A stretch of 64,000 nucleotides of DNA from Candidatus Tiddalikarchaeum anstoanum (GCA_902385255.1 CABMEV010000010.1:1-64000); one strand, 5' to 3'; shown: positions 8,867-18,252, counted from the stretch's first letter. Numbers and translations: made by a program. The notes: generated from the letters alone by a model not told the origin.

Positions 8867-9008
8867 AAATTATTGAAAGAAAAAACAGTTCTATTTTTAA
8901 AAGATTGTTCTTTTAATTTGCATGAAAAACCCTGATAAACATGAAAAGGTTTATAAATCTGAAACTCGATACTAACTACATTAATAGTTCTAGAAAGGAT
9001 TTGATTAT

Positions 9009-9635
9009 ATGGAAGAACAATCTAAAAAAGGAACAACCACAGTCGGTATTAAGGTAAAAGAAGGAATCGTGCTTGCAGCTGACAAAAGGGCAAGCATGGG
9101 ATACTTAGTAAGCAACAGCAATGCTGAAAAAATACATTTCATAGATGAAAGTACAGCGATGACTTTTGCAGGAAGCGTTGCAGACAGCCAGATGCTGCTT
9201 AGATTCTTAAAAAGCCAGTTAGAATTATACAAATTAAAGAAAGGCAAAAAAGCCGGAGCAAACGCTATAACAACTCTATTATCACACTTTTTATTCTCAA
9301 ACGGGCACTCATTCTCGCCTTTCATGATACAATTCATAGTCGGCGGCGCTGACGAAGACGGATTCAGGCTTTTTAGCCTGGATATGCTTGGCTCTAAAAT
9401 GGAAGAGGACAAGTTCACGTCAACTGGAAGCGGAAGCCCAGTAGCTTTTGGTGTTTTAGAAGAAGGATTCAAAGATGATATGAATTTATCTGAAGCTCAA
9501 AAACTTGCAGTTCATGCTATCAAGGCAGCAATAAAAAGAGACATGCCAACCGGCGACGGAATAGATGTAATCATTATAGATAAAGACGGCGCTAAAAAAA
9601 TAGATAAGAAAAAAATCCAGTCATTAATGGATTAA
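9009..9635 (+). CDS. psmB: 20S proteasome beta subunit
   Basis: A 208-residue precursor of the catalytic proteasome subunit. The eight-residue propeptide (MEEQSKKG) ends just before TTTVGIKV, so autocleavage exposes the nucleophile Thr9. The supporting Asp (ADKRASMG) and Lys positions of the Ntn-hydrolase site are present, as are GSGSP and GDGIDV late in the chain. A TTTATAA box at about 8949-8957 suggests a short leader of 25-30 nt containing AAAGGAT. The gene sits 17 bp before fttA and is probably co-transcribed with it. Confidence 0.97.
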   Translation: MEEQSKKGTTTVGIKVKEGIVLAADKRASMGYLVSNSNAEKIHFIDESTAMTFAGSVADSQMLLRFLKSQLELYKLKKGKKAGANAITTLLSHFLFSNGHSFSPFMIQFIVGGADEDGFRLFSLDMLGSKMEEDKFTSTGSGSPVAFGVLEEGFKDDMNLSEAQKLAVHAIKAAIKRDMPTGDGIDVIIIDKDGAKKIDKKKIQSLMD

Positions 9636-9652
9636 CAAAAAGTAAGATTTTC

Positions 9653-11551
9653 ATGGCTTCTAAAGAAATCATAACCAAGATTAAAAATTTGTTACCTGAA
9701 GAGGCGCGAATATCAGACGTTGCTTTCGAGGGGGCAAATATTGTACTGTACTCTAAGAACAAAGCATTCGTACTTAACAGTAAAGAACTTCTTGGACAAA
9801 TAGTGAATGAAATTAAAAAAAGGGTCGAGATAAGGCCTGACGAGTCTCTCCTCGAACCTCAGGAATTCACTGAAAAGTTCATAAGGGAAAACGTTCCGGC
9901 TGATGCTGAAATTGGAGACGTATGGTTTGATGAAAAACGAAGCCTCGTAATAATAGAAGCAGGGAAGCCCGGCTCTGTCATTGGAAAAGAAGGGGAAACA
10001 ATACAGCTTATAAAAACTAAAACAAGCTGGGTTCCGCTCATTCGAAGAAAACCAGTTATCAAATCAGACCTTATCAGGAATATCAGATTAACTCTTTACA
10101 AGAATTCAAATTTCAGAAGAAAGTTCCTGCAAAAGATAGGCGAGAAAATTTACAATCCTTGGGAGAGAACCAACAAGTACTGGGTTAGGGTAAGCTGCCT
10201 TGGAGGATTTAGGGAAGTTGGAAGAAGCTGCGTATTACTGCAGACGTCAAATTCTCAGGTTATGCTTGACTGCGGAATAAACGTTGCAAGCGACGACTCA
10301 GCATTCCCGCAGCTTGAAGCTCCGGAATTCGATCCAAAAAGACTTGATGCGGTAATAGTAACCCATGCACACTTAGACCACTGCGGATTCGTGCCATACT
10401 TATTCAAATGCGGCTATGAAGGTCCAGTATACTGCAGCGAACCTACAAGGGATGTGATGACTCTTCTTCAGCTTGATTATATTGACATATCAGAAAAGGA
10501 AAACAAGAAAATGTTATACACAAGCAAAGAGGTGAAGGATATGGTCAATCATACAATATGCTTGAATCCTAATGAGGTAACTGATATCACACCTGATGTC
10601 AGGATAACACTATTAAACGCCGGGCATATTCTTGGAAGCAGCCTTGCACACTTAAACATAGGAAATGGTTATCACAACTTATTATACACAGGTGACTTGA
10701 AGTTTGCACAGACTCAGACCCTCGAACCTGCAGTCTCAAAATTCCAAAGAGTTGAAACGCTGATAATGGAAGGAACTTACGGCGGGGCGCAGAATATTCA
10801 GCCAGGGATAGAAGAGAGCGAAGCATTCCTAGTAAAGATAGTGAAAGAAACAGTCCTTAGACGAGGAAAGGTCTTAATACCTGTTCTTGGAGTTGGAAGG
10901 GCCCAGGAAGTCATGGTAATGGTTGAGGAATTAGTGAGGAAAAAAGAGATTCCGGCAGTGCCTGTAATAGTTGATGGAATAGTATGGGATATTACTGCAA
11001 TATACACAACTTACCCTGAATACTTCAACAAGAATATTAGAAACTTAATATTCCAAGAGGGGCATAACCCGTTCCTTAATACATTATTCAAACAGCCAGT
11101 GAACCAGAAAGAGAGGTTAAAAATAATGGAAGAAGAAGGTCCATGCGTAATACTAGCAACAAGCGGCATGTTAACAGGCGGACCCAGCATGTTTTATTTC
11201 GAAAGAATGGCTGATAATCCAAGGAACAGCTTGATATTCGTAAGCTACCAGGGTAAAGGAAGTCTTGGAAGAATATTACAAAGAGGAGACAAGGAGATAA
11301 CAATAGACACGCAGGAAGGCAGGCGTTTATTAAAGGTAAATCTGGAAGTTTACACAATTGAAGGGTTAAGCGGCCACAGCGACAGATTACAGCTCATGAA
11401 TTTCGTTAAATATATGTCTCCAAAACCTAAAAAAATCATAATAAACCATGGAGAAGTGAGCAACTGCTTGGACCTTGCGAGCAGTATTTATAAAAAATTT
11501 GGAATAGAGACTACTGCACCCAAGAATCTTGAAGTTGTAAGGATAGGATAA
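9653..11551 (+). CDS. fttA: KH/metallo-beta-lactamase/beta-CASP nuclease (archaeal termination factor)
   Basis: A 632-residue aCPSF1/FttA orthologue, the endoribonuclease that ends archaeal transcription. Two N-terminal KH domains (residues about 1-180, with the loop GKPGSVIGKEGE) precede the metallo-beta-lactamase core. The core shows THAHLDHCGF near 238, GDLKF and GHSDR as metal ligands. The beta-CASP insertion covers about 390-560 (LIPVLGVGRAQEVM, SGMLTGGPSM), and the C-terminal HGE completes the set. It follows psmB by 17 bp, and the two small paralogues downstream may share the transcript. Confidence 0.96.
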   Translation: MASKEIITKIKNLLPEEARISDVAFEGANIVLYSKNKAFVLNSKELLGQIVNEIKKRVEIRPDESLLEPQEFTEKFIRENVPADAEIGDVWFDEKRSLVIIEAGKPGSVIGKEGETIQLIKTKTSWVPLIRRKPVIKSDLIRNIRLTLYKNSNFRRKFLQKIGEKIYNPWERTNKYWVRVSCLGGFREVGRSCVLLQTSNSQVMLDCGINVASDDSAFPQLEAPEFDPKRLDAVIVTHAHLDHCGFVPYLFKCGYEGPVYCSEPTRDVMTLLQLDYIDISEKENKKMLYTSKEVKDMVNHTICLNPNEVTDITPDVRITLLNAGHILGSSLAHLNIGNGYHNLLYTGDLKFAQTQTLEPAVSKFQRVETLIMEGTYGGAQNIQPGIEESEAFLVKIVKETVLRRGKVLIPVLGVGRAQEVMVMVEELVRKKEIPAVPVIVDGIVWDITAIYTTYPEYFNKNIRNLIFQEGHNPFLNTLFKQPVNQKERLKIMEEEGPCVILATSGMLTGGPSMFYFERMADNPRNSLIFVSYQGKGSLGRILQRGDKEITIDTQEGRRLLKVNLEVYTIEGLSGHSDRLQLMNFVKYMSPKPKKIIINHGEVSNCLDLASSIYKKFGIETTAPKNLEVVRIG

Positions 11552-11587
11552 ACTTTTATTAATTGAAGAAGAATAAGGTAATTAATT

Positions 11588-12094
11588 ATGGTTACTGAAA
11601 TTAGAAGCATTACCAGGATACAATTAAACCCCAAGCCTTTTTTGGTAAATATCAAGGAATTAGCAGATAAGATACATGAACTTATGCAGAATTTAAATTA
11701 TGATACTGATGAAGAGTCTCACAAGTTTGAGCAGGGAGCCACGCCCGAAGAGGTTAAGGATTTAGAAATCAGGATAAGCGGGTATAAAGCGATTGATAAT
11801 TATTCAAAATTCAAGATAGAGACATCCATTGTAATGGTCAGGGGGAAAAAGGAAAAAATAAAAGTAGGCAATAAGACCAAGGATGTTTTCAGGGGCGACG
11901 GGAAGATAACCATACTGCCTGTACTAATACTTGATTATGATAATAAATGGGAGAAAGACCCGTATCTGCATTTCTTAAAAAATATTTATGAACGATTCTT
12001 ATACTTTTCAACAAGGAAAGCTTTAGCTGCAAAATTATTTGCGGAAGCAACCAGTGTGAAAGATGACATTAAGGATTTTTTAAATATGGAGTAG
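11588..12094 (+). CDS. Unknown protein, upstream member of a tandem paralogue pair
   Basis: Not recognised. It has 168 residues, is soluble, and is rich in charged and aromatic residues. The pattern GDGKI followed by LDYDNKWEKDPYLHFLK and then ER..YFSTRK recurs at the same spacing in the next gene, so the two are diverged duplicates. The alternating central part looks like a beta-sheet packed against C-terminal helices. It sits 36 bp after fttA and 10 bp before its paralogue. The stop is TAG followed directly by TGA. The pair may act as a heterodimer, which is inference. Confidence 0.8.
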   Translation: MVTEIRSITRIQLNPKPFLVNIKELADKIHELMQNLNYDTDEESHKFEQGATPEEVKDLEIRISGYKAIDNYSKFKIETSIVMVRGKKEKIKVGNKTKDVFRGDGKITILPVLILDYDNKWEKDPYLHFLKNIYERFLYFSTRKALAAKLFAEATSVKDDIKDFLNME

Positions 12095-12104
12095 TGAAAA
12101 AAGT

Positions 12105-12605
12105 ATGCCAAGCGTTTTTATAGTAGGAAAAACAGTCGTTACAGTAAAGAATGTAATGTTTGATTACAAATCTTTTTACAGAATACTGCACAAAACAATC
12201 TCGGACAAAGGGTACTGGATTGAGGAGAAATCTTACACAAACGTTCCAGGAGAGAATAAAAACAGCATGGATTTTTACTGGCTGTGCCAGAAAGACGTTG
12301 ATGATTACAGCAGGTACAGAATAGAGGTCCAGGCAAAGTTTGAAGTTGAAAACGTTACAGCATTAAAGAACAACCAGAAAGCAGAGATGGAAAAAGGGGA
12401 CGGCAGCATACTACTTAGGGCGTCGCTTGTTACGGATTATGATTCGAAATGGGAGGAGAACCCCATACTTAACTTTTTCAAAGTGCTGTTTGAAAATATT
12501 TTCGAGCGCTCAAGCATCTCAAAATACTTAAACGATGTCAAGACTGAAATGTTTGAAGTAGAGAACGAGATGAAGAGCTTTTTTAACATTCAAAGAATGA
12601 TGTGA
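12105..12605 (+). CDS. Unknown protein, downstream member of a tandem paralogue pair
   Basis: Not recognised. It has 166 residues and shares GDGSI, TDYDSKWEENPILNFFK and the SxxxKxL helix with the gene just upstream; the N-terminal thirds differ more. An Asp/Tyr/Arg-containing strand region (DDYSRYRIEVQAKFEV) corresponds to DNYSKFKIETSIVM in the paralogue. No membrane segment or catalytic motif is visible. It lies 13 bp upstream of metG on the same strand, within the run from psmB to the acetyltransferase. Confidence 0.8.
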   Translation: MPSVFIVGKTVVTVKNVMFDYKSFYRILHKTISDKGYWIEEKSYTNVPGENKNSMDFYWLCQKDVDDYSRYRIEVQAKFEVENVTALKNNQKAEMEKGDGSILLRASLVTDYDSKWEENPILNFFKVLFENIFERSSISKYLNDVKTEMFEVENEMKSFFNIQRMM

Positions 12606-12618
12606 GAAGATTTTAATT

Positions 12619-14451
12619 ATGAAGCCAAAATTTTATGTTACAACACCGATTTATTATGTAACTGATAAGCCCCATATTGGCAGTGCTTACCCAACTATAG
12701 CTGCAGATATATTGGCAAGGTATAATAAAATAAATGGTTCTGATGTTTTCTTCCTGACTGGCAGCGACGAACACGGTGAAAAACTGCAAATAGCTGCTGA
12801 AAAAAATAATGTGGAACCTCAGAAATTCGTGGATGAAATTTCGCAAAAATTTAAAGTTGCATGGAAAAAATTAAATATTGAATATAACAGGTTTATACGA
12901 ACAAGCGACCCGGACCATATCAAGAAATGCCAGGAATTCTATAAAAAAGTCTACGACAAAGGCGATATTTACAAAGGGACTTATGAAGGACTCCACTGCA
13001 TCCCTTGCGAAGCTTACTGGACTAAAATACAAGCCCCTAATAACATTTGTCCGGACTGTAAAAGGGAGCTTAAATTAATGAAAGAAGAGTCATATTTTTT
13101 CAAACTTGGCAAGTACCAGGATAAGATAATTGAGCATATTAAGAAGAATCCTAATTTTATACAACCTGAAACCAGGCGCAATGAAATATTATCATTCTTA
13201 AAACAGCCTTTGCAGGATTTGAGTATTTCAAGAACAAACATTAAATGGGGAATTCCTGTACCTAACGATCCAAAACACGTATTATACGTGTGGTTTGACG
13301 CATTAATTAATTACTTAACTGCAGTTGATAATGACAAACTAAAAGCATTCTGGCCGCCGAATCTTCACATAGTTGGAAAGGAAATCACTAGGTTTCACTG
13401 CATTACGTGGCCAGGGATGTTATTGGCAGCAGGTTATGAGCTTCCAAAAACAATATTCGGACACGGCTGGTGGACTGCGAACGGCGAGAAGATGAGCAAA
13501 AGCAAGGGCAATGTTTTTGACCCTATTGAGATGGCTGATAAGTACGGCGTTGACGCTTTCAGGTATTTCCTGTTCAGGCAGATGCCTTTTGGAAGCGACG
13601 GCGATTTCAGCGAGGCTGCACTTGTTGAAAGATTGAATAACGAATTAGGCAGCGAGATAGGCAACTTGGTGACTAGGACTATGAAGATGCTCCAGTTATT
13701 TGCTAACAGCTGCGTGCCTAAAAGTAAACCTGATTCTTCTCTGCTTAAGTCTTACAAATTAATACTTTCAGAATACAAAGAGTCAATGGCTAAGTATGAC
13801 TTATTCAATGCATTAAACAAAGTTATGGAGTTTGACCATTTGATGAACAAGTACATCACCAATAATGAGCCTTGGAGTTTGGCAAAGAAGGATAAGGTCA
13901 AACTTGAGGAGGTATTGTTTAATATCTCACAGGCAATTAATGCACTAAGCTGTTTGCTTTACCCTTTCATGCCTGACACCAGCAAAAAGATTGACTCTGC
14001 AATAAACATTGAGAAATCGTATAATGAGGACTTTGGTAATGTTAAGCCGGGAACAAAATTTAATGCACCTATTATATTATTCCAGAAAGTTGAGAAGAAA
14101 GTGAATCATGAAATAGTTGATGAAAAAAAGAAGACTGGTTCTGTTAGTTTTGATGATTTCAAGAAGATTGATATAAGAACGGGTGTTATTAAGCAGGTTG
14201 AAAAATTAACAGACAAGCTTTACAAATTGAAGGTTTTGGCTGACAAGGAGCGAACTATCGTCTCCGGCATCGCCGAGTTTTACACCGACAAGGAGTTACT
14301 GAACAAAAAAATTGTATTAATCACTAATCTTGAGCCTAAGCAGATTAAAGGCGTGTTAAGCGAAGGGATGGTTCTCGCCGCTGAAAAAGACGGCAAAGTG
14401 GTGCTACTTACGACTGATAAGGAAGTCGGGGAAAACGCTGAAGTATTATGA
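12619..14451 (+). CDS. metG: Methionyl-tRNA synthetase with C-terminal tRNA-binding domain
   Basis: A 610-residue class I synthetase. The HIGH-type motif is YYVTDKPHIGSAYPTIAAD near the N-terminus, the zinc knuckles are CIPCEAYW and CPDCK (about 128-150), and KMSKSKGN occurs near residue 295. The C-terminal 105 or so residues (FDDFKKIDIRTGVIKQVEKL) form an EMAPII/Trbp111-type OB fold that binds tRNA; in many archaea this domain is a separate protein. The stop overlaps the next start (ATGA), so the acetyltransferase is translationally coupled. Confidence 0.96.
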   Translation: MKPKFYVTTPIYYVTDKPHIGSAYPTIAADILARYNKINGSDVFFLTGSDEHGEKLQIAAEKNNVEPQKFVDEISQKFKVAWKKLNIEYNRFIRTSDPDHIKKCQEFYKKVYDKGDIYKGTYEGLHCIPCEAYWTKIQAPNNICPDCKRELKLMKEESYFFKLGKYQDKIIEHIKKNPNFIQPETRRNEILSFLKQPLQDLSISRTNIKWGIPVPNDPKHVLYVWFDALINYLTAVDNDKLKAFWPPNLHIVGKEITRFHCITWPGMLLAAGYELPKTIFGHGWWTANGEKMSKSKGNVFDPIEMADKYGVDAFRYFLFRQMPFGSDGDFSEAALVERLNNELGSEIGNLVTRTMKMLQLFANSCVPKSKPDSSLLKSYKLILSEYKESMAKYDLFNALNKVMEFDHLMNKYITNNEPWSLAKKDKVKLEEVLFNISQAINALSCLLYPFMPDTSKKIDSAINIEKSYNEDFGNVKPGTKFNAPIILFQKVEKKVNHEIVDEKKKTGSVSFDDFKKIDIRTGVIKQVEKLTDKLYKLKVLADKERTIVSGIAEFYTDKELLNKKIVLITNLEPKQIKGVLSEGMVLAAEKDGKVVLLTTDKEVGENAEVL

Positions 14452-14978
14452 AATTTCCATTCAAATGGAACGGATATATTATTAGGTCACCTAAGATTAG
14501 CGATGCTAAACTCGCCATGAATTTTATTAATGCTTTTGTTGAAGAAAATGCAGATATTAACATGAACAAGAAAACTTCATTGAAAAATGAAAAAGAATGG
14601 CTTAAATGTATAATTTCTGATTATAAAAAAAGAAAAAGTGTTCAGTTGTTTGCGTTTAATGAAAAAAATATTGTTGGAAGCACAGGAATTAATCTTAAAT
14701 CCTTCAAGCAGAGCCATATTGGAAGTTATGGAATCACTATATCCAAAGGGGAAAGAGGTAAGGGTTTAGGAAAGAAACTAACTGAGTTAATACTCAAACT
14801 GGCTAAAGAGAGATTGAAAGGACTTGAATTAGTCATTCTTGAAGTTTTCAAAAGAAACAAAAAAGCAATTAGTATGTATAAAAAATTCGGTTTTAAAACC
14901 GTTGCAACACTAAAAGGAACTATTAAAAATAAGGGCAAATATTTCGATGAATATATAATGCACTTATGGGTGAAATAA
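14448..14978 (+). CDS. GNAT-family N-acetyltransferase
   Basis: A 176-residue acetyltransferase. The acetyl-CoA pyrophosphate loop is visible as ERGKGLGKKLTELIL (about 103-117), and the fold's closing motif as LEVFKRNKKAISMYKKFGFK (about 136-155). The layout resembles RimJ/RimL-type enzymes, but the acceptor (protein N-terminus, amino acid or other) cannot be read from the sequence. It overlaps metG by 4 bp (ATGA) and is the last gene before tRNA-Ile, which lies on the other strand. Confidence 0.88.
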   Translation: MKFPFKWNGYIIRSPKISDAKLAMNFINAFVEENADINMNKKTSLKNEKEWLKCIISDYKKRKSVQLFAFNEKNIVGSTGINLKSFKQSHIGSYGITISKGERGKGLGKKLTELILKLAKERLKGLELVILEVFKRNKKAISMYKKFGFKTVATLKGTIKNKGKYFDEYIMHLWVK

Positions 14979-14984
14979 CATAAA

Positions 14985-15059
14985 TGGGCCCGCCCGGATT
15001 TGAACCGGGGGCCGCTACATTATCAGTGTAGCGCTCCAACCAGGCTGAGCTACGAGCCC
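14985..15059 (-). tRNA. tRNA-Ile (anticodon GAU)
   Basis: The minus strand folds as a 75-nt cloverleaf. The acceptor stem GGGCTCG pairs with CGGGCCC (one G-U), with discriminator A. The anticodon stem-loop is CTACA-CTGATAA-TGTAG, giving anticodon GAT, and the T arm is CCCGG-TTCAAAT-CCGGG. There is no intron and no encoded CCA. A TATA-like TTTTTAAATCTA lies about 35-45 bp upstream on the minus strand. Confidence 0.97.
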
Positions 15060-15124
15060 ATTATCTAAATAAGAAAATATGGTTAATTTTAGATTTAAAA
15101 AGTTTCCATTTTGCATATAATTGA

Positions 15125-15655
15125 TTATTGAGTATTTTGTATAATATTAAAGCTTGAAGTTAGACTGTTCCATAATGTACCAATCATAGGTCCAATACTG
15201 CCTATCACACTGGTTATTGAAGTAGTATCTATATTCAGGCTGCTCAAAGCCGTACTAGTTAAGGTTTCTGTTAAGGTGCCTAAGCTTCCATAAGAAAATG
15301 AAAATGCAAGACCGCAAACAAAGCATATAATACCTAAAATGAATATTATTAATTCTCTCTGATCTTTAGGTCCGGCTAGCGAGAATAACGGCCCACAAAG
15401 AGCAGTGGTTAATGGAAAAAATGTAAGAATTGTTCTAACTATAGCAGGTATTTTATTCAGTGTCACTGCAAGTTTATCAACAATAGTGAATAAAATAATG
15501 CATGAAATAATGCCAACTATACCAAAAATCCAAACTAATACATATAAAACATTCTGCCACCATAAGTCTGTTGAATTAGTCCAGCTTGCTCCAAAAATCA
15601 TAAGACCAATTGTACCAACAAAAAATAATAACGCGAAAATAGGCTTTGCTATCAT
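15125..15655 (-). CDS. Polytopic membrane protein of unknown function
   Basis: A 176-residue protein with about four predicted transmembrane segments: residues 4-24, 32-62, 72-95 and 102-125. A Ser/Thr-rich hydrophobic tail (TSITSVIGSIGPMIG) follows. No transporter or enzyme motif is recognised. It shares a 54-bp divergent spacer with the metallo-hydrolase gene; TTTATAAATTATATAG in that spacer offers a TATA box on both strands. Confidence 0.7.
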   Translation of the reverse strand: MIAKPIFALLFFVGTIGLMIFGASWTNSTDLWWQNVLYVLVWIFGIVGIISCIILFTIVDKLAVTLNKIPAIVRTILTFFPLTTALCGPLFSLAGPKDQRELIIFILGIICFVCGLAFSFSYGSLGTLTETLTSTALSSLNIDTTSITSVIGSIGPMIGTLWNSLTSSFNIIQNTQ

Positions 15656-15709
15656 ATATTAAGAAATATAACTATATAATTTATAAACCTAACTTACTAC
15701 TAATTAAAA

Positions 15710-16474
15710 ATGGACAGTCTTATTTTTCTGGGAACTGGAGGAGGCCGTTTTGTAACCCCTACACAGCTTAGAGCTACAGGAGGAATTGTATACAAAACAG
15801 GAAATCACCAGATTCACATAGACCCAGGACCTGGAGCATTACTTAGATGCAAAGAATGCAAGATAAACCCATTCGACACAGACATAATAATAGTAACACA
15901 CACCCATATCGACCACTCAAACGACTTAAACATAATGGTAGAAGCAGTAACCAAGTCAACAATGGAAAAAAGAGGGACGTTAATTACAGTAAACAGCGTA
16001 CTCGAAGAGAAAGTATTAAGCGAATATCACAGAAAATTACTGGGAAAAATAGCAATACTAAAACCAGGAGAAACATTAGAATTGGAAGGTTTAACAATAG
16101 AAGCAACAAAATGCAAGCACTCTCATGAAGAAGTAATAGGTATAAAATTCAAAACAAAAGATTACACAATATACCTGACTGGCGATACCAAAAATTATCC
16201 AGGATTCGAAAAAAACTTTGAAGGAGCCGACTTAGTCATCGCAAACGCTGCCCTTCCTGCAAGCAGGGAACTCCCCTATCATATGTCAACAAAAGATTTG
16301 ATAGAAACTCTGAAACTCGTAAAGGATAAGCCGGGAAAAGTTGTAATAACACATTTTGGTCATGAAATGATAAACTTAGGACCTGAAGTTGAAGCGGAAA
16401 GAATAGAAAAAGAAACAGGAGTAAAAATAGAAGCTGCAAAAGACGGAATGGTGCTTACTCTACAACACAAATAG
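15710..16474 (+). CDS. Metallo-beta-lactamase-fold hydrolase
   Basis: A 254-residue protein with the complete fold signature: FLGTGGGRF at the N-terminus, THTHIDHSND near 64-73 (HxHxDH), a ligand His in CKHSHEEV, LTGDTKNYPG, and a late ITHFGHEM. The overall design is close to RNase Z/UlaG-like hydrolases, so a phosphodiester or lactone substrate is possible; the RNase Z exosite arm is not evident. The ATG lies about 26 bp from a TATA box, so a leaderless mRNA is likely. It overlaps the convergent gene at 16455 by 20 bp. Confidence 0.85.
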   Translation: MDSLIFLGTGGGRFVTPTQLRATGGIVYKTGNHQIHIDPGPGALLRCKECKINPFDTDIIIVTHTHIDHSNDLNIMVEAVTKSTMEKRGTLITVNSVLEEKVLSEYHRKLLGKIAILKPGETLELEGLTIEATKCKHSHEEVIGIKFKTKDYTIYLTGDTKNYPGFEKNFEGADLVIANAALPASRELPYHMSTKDLIETLKLVKDKPGKVVITHFGHEMINLGPEVEAERIEKETGVKIEAAKDGMVLTLQHK

Positions 16475-17048
16475 CAGAAACAACCCCGGCACTGGTTGTA
16501 ATCATAATAGTATAAGATTCTGTGGACACGAGGGCCGCACCCATAGTGTTTGATATAACAGCTCCCCCAACACCTATAATATTATTAGGCGCAGTGAAAG
16601 CCTTGGAAGCAATAACAGTGGTATCTAAAACTAATTCTAGATTAGAAATAGTATATTCCGCTCCGCCGTTATTCTGGACAGATAAAATAACCTGGTTTGG
16701 AGGAATACAGGAAGCAGTCATGGATAACGGCAAAACTGAGTTGTTCAGTGCAGGAACCAGTAAAGAAGGAATTATTGTACTGGCATAATTGTAAATTATG
16801 AAAGACAAAGTGACTAATATTATCAGAAATAACAAAGGGAAAAACCAGGAAGGTGTTTTTTGCTTCTCTTTAGGAATTGTTAAAATTAAAGGCTCCTCCT
16901 CGCTGGATGGCATATCTTCAAAATGGACGCGAATCTTATAATACATTTCAGGATTTGAAATCTTCAATTTGTTCATGTAATCCTCAAACTCTTTAGGCCT
17001 CTCGCGCCTCATAATCTTTAACTGCACAACTAGCGAAGCAATATCCAT
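16455..17048 (-). CDS. Single-span membrane protein with extracytoplasmic beta domain
   Basis: A 197-residue protein of unknown function. A charged N-terminal cytoplasmic part of about 68 residues (MRRERPKEFEDYMNKLK) is followed by one strong transmembrane helix (WFFPLLFLIILVTLSFIIY, about 69-87). A Cys-containing domain of short beta strands (ILSVQNNGGAEYTISNLEL) follows, resembling domains that end archaeal secreted proteins. It lies 17 bp downstream of the HTH regulator gene on the same strand, so the two probably form an operon. Confidence 0.75.
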   Translation of the reverse strand: MDIASLVVQLKIMRRERPKEFEDYMNKLKISNPEMYYKIRVHFEDMPSSEEEPLILTIPKEKQKTPSWFFPLLFLIILVTLSFIIYNYASTIIPSLLVPALNNSVLPLSMTASCIPPNQVILSVQNNGGAEYTISNLELVLDTTVIASKAFTAPNNIIGVGGAVISNTMGAALVSTESYTIMITTSAGVVSAICVVE

Positions 17049-17065
17049 AATTAAATAAAATATTA

Positions 17066-18034
17066 CTACTCGCTTAATAAATAGTTTGTTAAAACATCAA
17101 AACGAGATTTTATAACATTCTCAGAAGGGATAAAAATAACCTCTGCAGCCTTAATCTCGCTGAACTTTGCCCTGGCTTTTTCAGACCAGGATGTGAACGT
17201 AGCAATAGAATTATGGGATGAAATCAGTAAGTGGGTGTATCTTTCCTTGTTTATCTTGGCAAAACCGACAACGTGAGGGTCGTTCTTCAGGTAAGAAAAA
17301 AGCTGCGGAGAAACCCTGCTCTCAATAAGTGTGACAACAAGAAGCCTCCCTGGAGGCGAGAAAAAATTAGGAAAGAAACACGAAGGATTATCTATTATCT
17401 TATTCTTAAACATAAGGTCCAGTCGGTTCTTCACAGTCTTCCTGTGGACCCCTAACTTTTTGCCTATAAAAGAAGTATTGATGGAAACAAAATCACCATT
17501 TAACAGCCTCATAAGAATATTAAATGATAAATCATCCAAAGACTCGCCAATGTAATCCCTCTCATCCTTCTCTTTCAAACGGCGCATTAAATCATTAAAA
17601 TCAACTTTTAAGAAAAACTCAGTGGGAACGTATATGCTCTCACTATCGCCAACTGATGTATCCTGATAAAAAAGTTTGTCCTCCCATACTTTATGCGAAA
17701 CTATATCCTTGAAAAACCCGAAAAATAATAAGTTATAATCAGCCTGCCTGATTTTGAATAATCCTACAATGTTATAATCCTTAACCAGCCTGTTCATGTG
17801 ATTATCATCGACAGGATAATTAACAAAACCGAGAACGAACAATGGATAAGATTTCAAAATATTAGAATAAAAACAGAAAGGAGGCAGAATAATACCCCTA
17901 CTTATCAAGTCATTAATCCTGCTTTGCGCGCTATTTCTATGGCACTTTAATGTCTTACTCAGCTGGTAAAGATTAACAAAGACGCCCTGGCCCGAACAAA
18001 CCAGCTTCAAAATAGACTTATCAAGCGAATCCAT
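17066..18034 (-). CDS. Transcription regulator with two tandem HTH-plus-sensor units
   Basis: A 322-residue protein built as an internal duplication. Unit 1 has a helix-turn-helix (LYQLSKTLKCHRNSAQSRINDL, about 22-43) and an alpha/beta domain. Unit 2 begins near 165 with a second helix-turn-helix (FIGKKLGVHRKTVKNRLDLM) and a similar domain (RLLVVTLIES). The plan resembles Lrp/AsnC proteins, here as a two-in-one chain. The effector is unknown. An 11-bp inverted repeat lies 50-100 bp upstream, and an AT-rich TATA (TTAATATATTAA) sits about 29 bp from the ATG. It precedes the membrane-protein gene by 17 bp. Confidence 0.8.
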   Translation of the reverse strand: MDSLDKSILKLVCSGQGVFVNLYQLSKTLKCHRNSAQSRINDLISRGIILPPFCFYSNILKSYPLFVLGFVNYPVDDNHMNRLVKDYNIVGLFKIRQADYNLLFFGFFKDIVSHKVWEDKLFYQDTSVGDSESIYVPTEFFLKVDFNDLMRRLKEKDERDYIGESLDDLSFNILMRLLNGDFVSINTSFIGKKLGVHRKTVKNRLDLMFKNKIIDNPSCFFPNFFSPPGRLLVVTLIESRVSPQLFSYLKNDPHVVGFAKINKERYTHLLISSHNSIATFTSWSEKARAKFSEIKAAEVIFIPSENVIKSRFDVLTNYLLSE

Positions 18035-18083
18035 CTACCTAAGATATATAGTGACAAAATTAATATATTTAATCCAAAAGAGT

Positions 18084-18136
18084 ATCAAAAATTACTAAAA
18101 ATAGACAAAAACAGACAAAAAATGATAATTTTTGAT
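18084..18136. promoter_or_regulatory. Inverted repeat ATCAAAAATTA / TAATTTTTGAT upstream of the two-HTH regulator
   Basis: The perfect 11-bp arms at 18084-18094 and 18126-18136 enclose two copies of AGACAAAAA. The site sits just beyond the regulator's probable TATA box, where an autoregulator or activator would bind. An RNA hairpin is also possible. Confidence 0.4.
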
Positions 18137-18252
18137 TTAAATTGTTCTCTTTTTTACATGCAATACCCAGTAATCGTGTAACTATAATTTAAATACTTAA
18201 CCAAACATTATAGTAAATTGTAGAACCAAAATAGAGGTGGTTTAATTACGTA

